DNA of 20,741 nucleotides, taken from NCBI GenBank assembly GCA_964349095.1, contig CAYGFD010000010.1:1-20741 (forward strand). Reading direction: 5' to 3'. Below are positions 17,926-20,741 of this stretch, in pieces; the first letter of the stretch is position 1, and each line of letters opens with the position of its first letter. A program made the translations under genes and the position numbers. Source of the DNA: UBA10001 sp964349095. Its GTDB lineage: Bacteria > Patescibacteriota > Patescibacteriia > Veblenbacterales > UBA10138. The notes under the pieces are model-generated. The model saw only the letters and a program-made list of their open reading frames with translations. It did not search any database and had not been told where the DNA came from.

Positions 17926-19506
17926 ATGGGTGTCCAAAAGATAAATATCTCGCACTGGCAATGGCCAGCACTATGCCTTCTAACGCTGGCTATTTTTTTA
18001 TGGTTGCAATCGCCAGCTACATTATCGGACCCAGATTCCTTTTACCACGCCGGCATTAGCGTAATGATGAGAGATCAGGGGTTAATAGTGGATTTCCCAT
18101 GGACACAAAGCTCCTTATATAAATTATTTTTTATAGACCATCATTTTCTCTATCATGTATTTTTAATCCCTTTTGTTAGTATCTTCAATCCATTAGCAGG
18201 TATTAAAATAGCGACAGCTATTTTTGCCACCCTATCTACCCTATCAGTATTATGGTTACTAAAGAAAAATAATATTAAAGGCTTGGTTTGGTGGCTGCTA
18301 ATTATGCTTACCAACTCATTGTTTCTTTTCCGTATGAGTTTAGGTAAAGCGCCGTCATTAACCTTACTTATATTAATCGTCAGTTACTACTTAATTAATC
18401 AATACAAATATAAATCAATCTTTCTCTGGTCTTGGTTATTTATTTGGTTTTATAGTGCCTGGCCACTGCTTTTGGTTTTTACCGCTATCACTACGACGGT
18501 CGAATCTATTACTGATGCCTATGCAGTAATTAAAAATACCGGTTCAAGTTTATTCAGCTTTTTTAAATTAATTATTAAAAACTTTTTTAATAAAAAAAAT
18601 ATTTTACTCTGGGCAAGCGTAATTTTAGGACTAACGGTTGGTTTAGTTACTAACCCCTACTTTCCCACAAACTTAATTTACTTAAAATATTTGTTTACGA
18701 TGTCGATCACGCCTTATTATAAAATTATACAAATAGGTAGTGAGTGGTACTCCTGGGACTTGTTTGAAATTATGGAGCATAGTGCGTTACCGATTTTGGT
18801 CTGGACGCTCTCCTCAATTTTTTTCTTTGCCACTTTAAAGAAGCAAGAAAAATTTTCATTGGTTAGTTGGCTAACCTCATTAGTCCTAATCATCATGACT
18901 ATGCGGGCACGCAGACAAATTGAATACATGGTTCCTTGGTTGGTAATTTCGAGTGCCTTGGCCTGGAAGGATGGCTTGGGAAAAAGTTCACTTCATGACT
19001 TATGGAAAGAATTTATTTCTTGGTTGCCAAAAATACTCAGAAAAAAAATATTTATTTATATAATAGGCGGGTATTTGTTAATTATCTTACCACTAGGTGT
19101 ATATAAAGAAGTTGCGACTACCTATACCTCTTTGGCAAGTGGTTATAAAATGAGCCATTTGGAAAAGGCTTCCACTTGGCTAAAAAATAATGCGGGAGTA
19201 GGAGAAATAGTTTTCAATAACAGCTGGTCCAGTTTCCCTATGCTTTTTTACTATAACCCTCACAACCTTTATCTCACTGGCCTAGATCAAACGTTTATGT
19301 ATGAATTTGATAAAAATAAGCACCAACTATGGACCGAGGCGGTCGATGGCAAGAGATCGGATTATTACGAAATTGCCAAAAATGAATTTCACGCTAGCTG
19401 GCTGTTATTAGAAAAAAAACACCCCAAGAGTTTGTATATTTTGAATCGTGACCCTCGATTTCAGAAAGTTTACCAAGATGACGAAGCTATAATTTATAAA
19501 CTCTAG
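17926..19506 (+). CDS. Polytopic membrane protein, probable GT-C-fold glycosyltransferase
   Basis: The 526 residues carry a first membrane helix at about 13-29, directly followed by SDPDSFYHA (34-42). An acidic D-x-D motif in the first outer loop is the hallmark of GT-C enzymes that use lipid-linked sugars (STT3, PMT and ArnT types). A second polar motif, DHHFLYH (71-77), precedes the next helix. Many hydrophobic segments follow up to about 400. The last 125 residues or so are soluble, containing a Trp-Leu-Lys-Asn-Asn segment and an aromatic-rich region, consistent with an extracytoplasmic domain. It is divergent from yebC and ends two bases before the next membrane protein (TAG-TT-ATG), so the two form an operon. 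I infer sugar transfer to a surface polymer or protein. The donor and acceptor are unknown, and no STT3 WWDYG-like catalytic motif was seen. Confidence 0.65.
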   Translation: MGVQKINISHWQWPALCLLTLAIFLWLQSPATLSDPDSFYHAGISVMMRDQGLIVDFPWTQSSLYKLFFIDHHFLYHVFLIPFVSIFNPLAGIKIATAIFATLSTLSVLWLLKKNNIKGLVWWLLIMLTNSLFLFRMSLGKAPSLTLLILIVSYYLINQYKYKSIFLWSWLFIWFYSAWPLLLVFTAITTTVESITDAYAVIKNTGSSLFSFFKLIIKNFFNKKNILLWASVILGLTVGLVTNPYFPTNLIYLKYLFTMSITPYYKIIQIGSEWYSWDLFEIMEHSALPILVWTLSSIFFFATLKKQEKFSLVSWLTSLVLIIMTMRARRQIEYMVPWLVISSALAWKDGLGKSSLHDLWKEFISWLPKILRKKIFIYIIGGYLLIILPLGVYKEVATTYTSLASGYKMSHLEKASTWLKNNAGVGEIVFNNSWSSFPMLFYYNPHNLYLTGLDQTFMYEFDKNKHQLWTEAVDGKRSDYYEIAKNEFHASWLLLEKKHPKSLYILNRDPRFQKVYQDDEAIIYKL

Positions 19507-19508
19507 TT

Positions 19509-20741
19509 ATGAAGCACTATAAAGTTTTTGTCATCTGGTTCATCACGATAGTTATATCGGCCGGCCTTTTTGATTTCTTACCCGCTGTTAGGTATGGAAA
19601 CTACGCCATGCCGATCGCTCGAGAAAAATTTGATACAAAAGTTTATTGGGAAGGAAGTGATTGGATAAAAAAAGGCGAACATCCATATTATAAACACGAA
19701 TTTGATTTGTCTACTTTAAATTATTTTAAAGAAAAAGGACAAATACCATATGTATCAGAGTCTTATCCATTATTGGGGATAATTTATTTTTCCCTACCCG
19801 CACTATTCACTAACAATTTTGATGTCTATCAGGCATTAATGTTTTGCTGGAACGCCCTGTGGTTACTTATCTTAATGATTGGTTTACACAACCTTCTAAT
19901 ACTATTAAAAAAACATTGGACTAACTTACTGTTTTTACTGCTACCATCTTTCTTATACTTTACCTTTAACCGGTACGATATATTCCCAAGCGCCTTGGTG
20001 ATTTGGTCAATTTATTATTTACTTATTTCTAAATATAATTTCAGCCTTATATTACTAACTCTCGGAATATTGGTTAAGATTTATCCAATACTTTTACTAC
20101 CAGCCTATTTACTTTACCTAAAAGAAAAGGATGTTAACTGGCTAAAATACTTATGGCTTACTATAAGTCTCGGCACCTCTGGACTAATAATCTCAATACT
20201 GTGGTCAGGATGGTGGCCAGCTATAATACCCTACATCATGCATTGGCTCAGAGAAGAAACTGGCGGAAGTTTTATTTATAGTTTGAAATCCATAACTAAT
20301 AACAGAAGTTTTTGGTATATTATAAGACATTTGTTTAAAATATTTACTATTATAACCCCGGTAATCCTAACTGCTTTATTATTTTTTAAACATAAATTCC
20401 AAATAACTACGGGCCCGCTAAACTTTTTAAAAATAATATCGATCACGTTAATCATGCCAACAATTTTTGGCTTTTTTTATTCCAATCAATGGGTCATCTG
20501 GTTTGTCCCAATACTAATAACTGTTGGCGGCTGGCCTTTACTAGTTAATACATTGATACACGACATCCTTAATTATTTGCAGTTTCCAATTATTGGAACT
20601 ATTTCTAGCCGTTTTTATCATTTATCATATAATTGGTTCATTTATATTTCTTTAATTAGATCAGTGTTTCTTATTTTTATTTTAATAATATTAATTAGAT
20701 CATTTTTACAAAAGATAACCGGCAATGAGCACCTCGGCAAC
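19509..20741 (+). CDS. Polytopic membrane protein, GT87/DUF2029-like mannosyltransferase (C-terminus outside window)
   Basis: I translated this frame by hand: it is open for 411 codons from ATG at 19509 to the last base, so the C-terminus lies outside. An N-terminal hydrophobic helix is followed by an outer loop with Asp/Tyr/Trp-rich sequence (KVYWEGSDW at about 45-53). The segment FNRYDIFPSALV and the later LVKIYPILLLPAYLL resemble the conserved helix-boundary motifs of GT87 (DUF2029) polyprenyl-phosphate-mannose-dependent mannosyltransferases. Around eight to ten hydrophobic segments are present. It begins two bases after the preceding glycosyltransferase-like gene, so the pair is co-transcribed. 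A role in building a surface glycan is likely but inferred. The family call rests on the KxYP motif and topology. Confidence 0.65.
   Translation, partial: MKHYKVFVIWFITIVISAGLFDFLPAVRYGNYAMPIAREKFDTKVYWEGSDWIKKGEHPYYKHEFDLSTLNYFKEKGQIPYVSESYPLLGIIYFSLPALFTNNFDVYQALMFCWNALWLLILMIGLHNLLILLKKHWTNLLFLLLPSFLYFTFNRYDIFPSALVIWSIYYLLISKYNFSLILLTLGILVKIYPILLLPAYLLYLKEKDVNWLKYLWLTISLGTSGLIISILWSGWWPAIIPYIMHWLREETGGSFIYSLKSITNNRSFWYIIRHLFKIFTIITPVILTALLFFKHKFQITTGPLNFLKIISITLIMPTIFGFFYSNQWVIWFVPILITVGGWPLLVNTLIHDILNYLQFPIIGTISSRFYHLSYNWFIYISLIRSVFLIFILIILIRSFLQKITGNEHLGN

Noticed and set aside
1..20741. CRISPR arrays, tRNA or rRNA genes, insertion sequences
   Set aside because: No regularly spaced repeats, transposase-like frame, terminal inverted repeats, or recognisable tRNA/rRNA segments were seen on either strand by eye.

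Overview
The window reads as a scaffold from the genome of an uncultivated Patescibacteria (Candidate Phyla Radiation) bacterium, possibly of the Parcubacteria group. The signs are very tight packing with 1-11 base junctions, moderately AT-rich DNA, weak or absent Shine-Dalgarno sites, a giant cysteine-rich secreted protein, thrombospondin type 3-like Asp-rich repeats, and a VirB6/TrbL-like membrane protein. Two runs of exactly 100 N are scaffolding placeholders. UGA acts as an ordinary stop (it ends tsaC), which argues against the lineages that recode UGA as Gly. The lineage call rests on overall character, not on a marker phylogeny.

Left block (1 to about 11880, minus strand): a four-gene cell-surface cluster. 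In transcription order it holds a single-pass membrane protein with two Ca-binding-type Asp repeats and a duplicated C-terminal helical module (11098-11826), a giant secreted Cys-rich protein (3109-11096, about 2610 residues after gap repair), a small two-helix membrane protein (2490-2975), and a VirB6/TrbL-like polytopic protein with a very long hydrophilic tail that runs off the left edge (<1-2482). A strong promoter precedes the first gene and another precedes the third. The cluster looks like part of an envelope secretion, conjugation or attachment apparatus. That role is inferred from topology and neighbourhood.

Middle block (11907-17835, minus strand): a compact housekeeping operon read as yebC, ruvC, galT, leuS, tsaC, rsmA from one promoter at 17848-17875. 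It mixes translation and tRNA/rRNA modification (yebC, leuS, tsaC, rsmA), Holliday junction cleavage (ruvC) and sugar-nucleotide metabolism (galT-like). No terminator is visible between rsmA and the surface cluster, so read-through is possible.

Right block (17926 to the right edge, plus strand): two consecutive polytopic membrane proteins that look like GT-C-fold glycosyltransferases, transcribed divergently from yebC. The second resembles the GT87/DUF2029 type and is cut by the window edge. They may glycosylate surface polymers or proteins.

The N gap inside the giant gene is not missing sequence. The same 55 bases abut it on both sides, so the contig ends overlap, and merging them restores one frame with a complete signal peptide. 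The second gap, inside leuS, is real and probably hides more than 100 bases. No rRNA, tRNA, CRISPR array or insertion sequence was seen, and no gene-free stretch exceeds about 135 bases.
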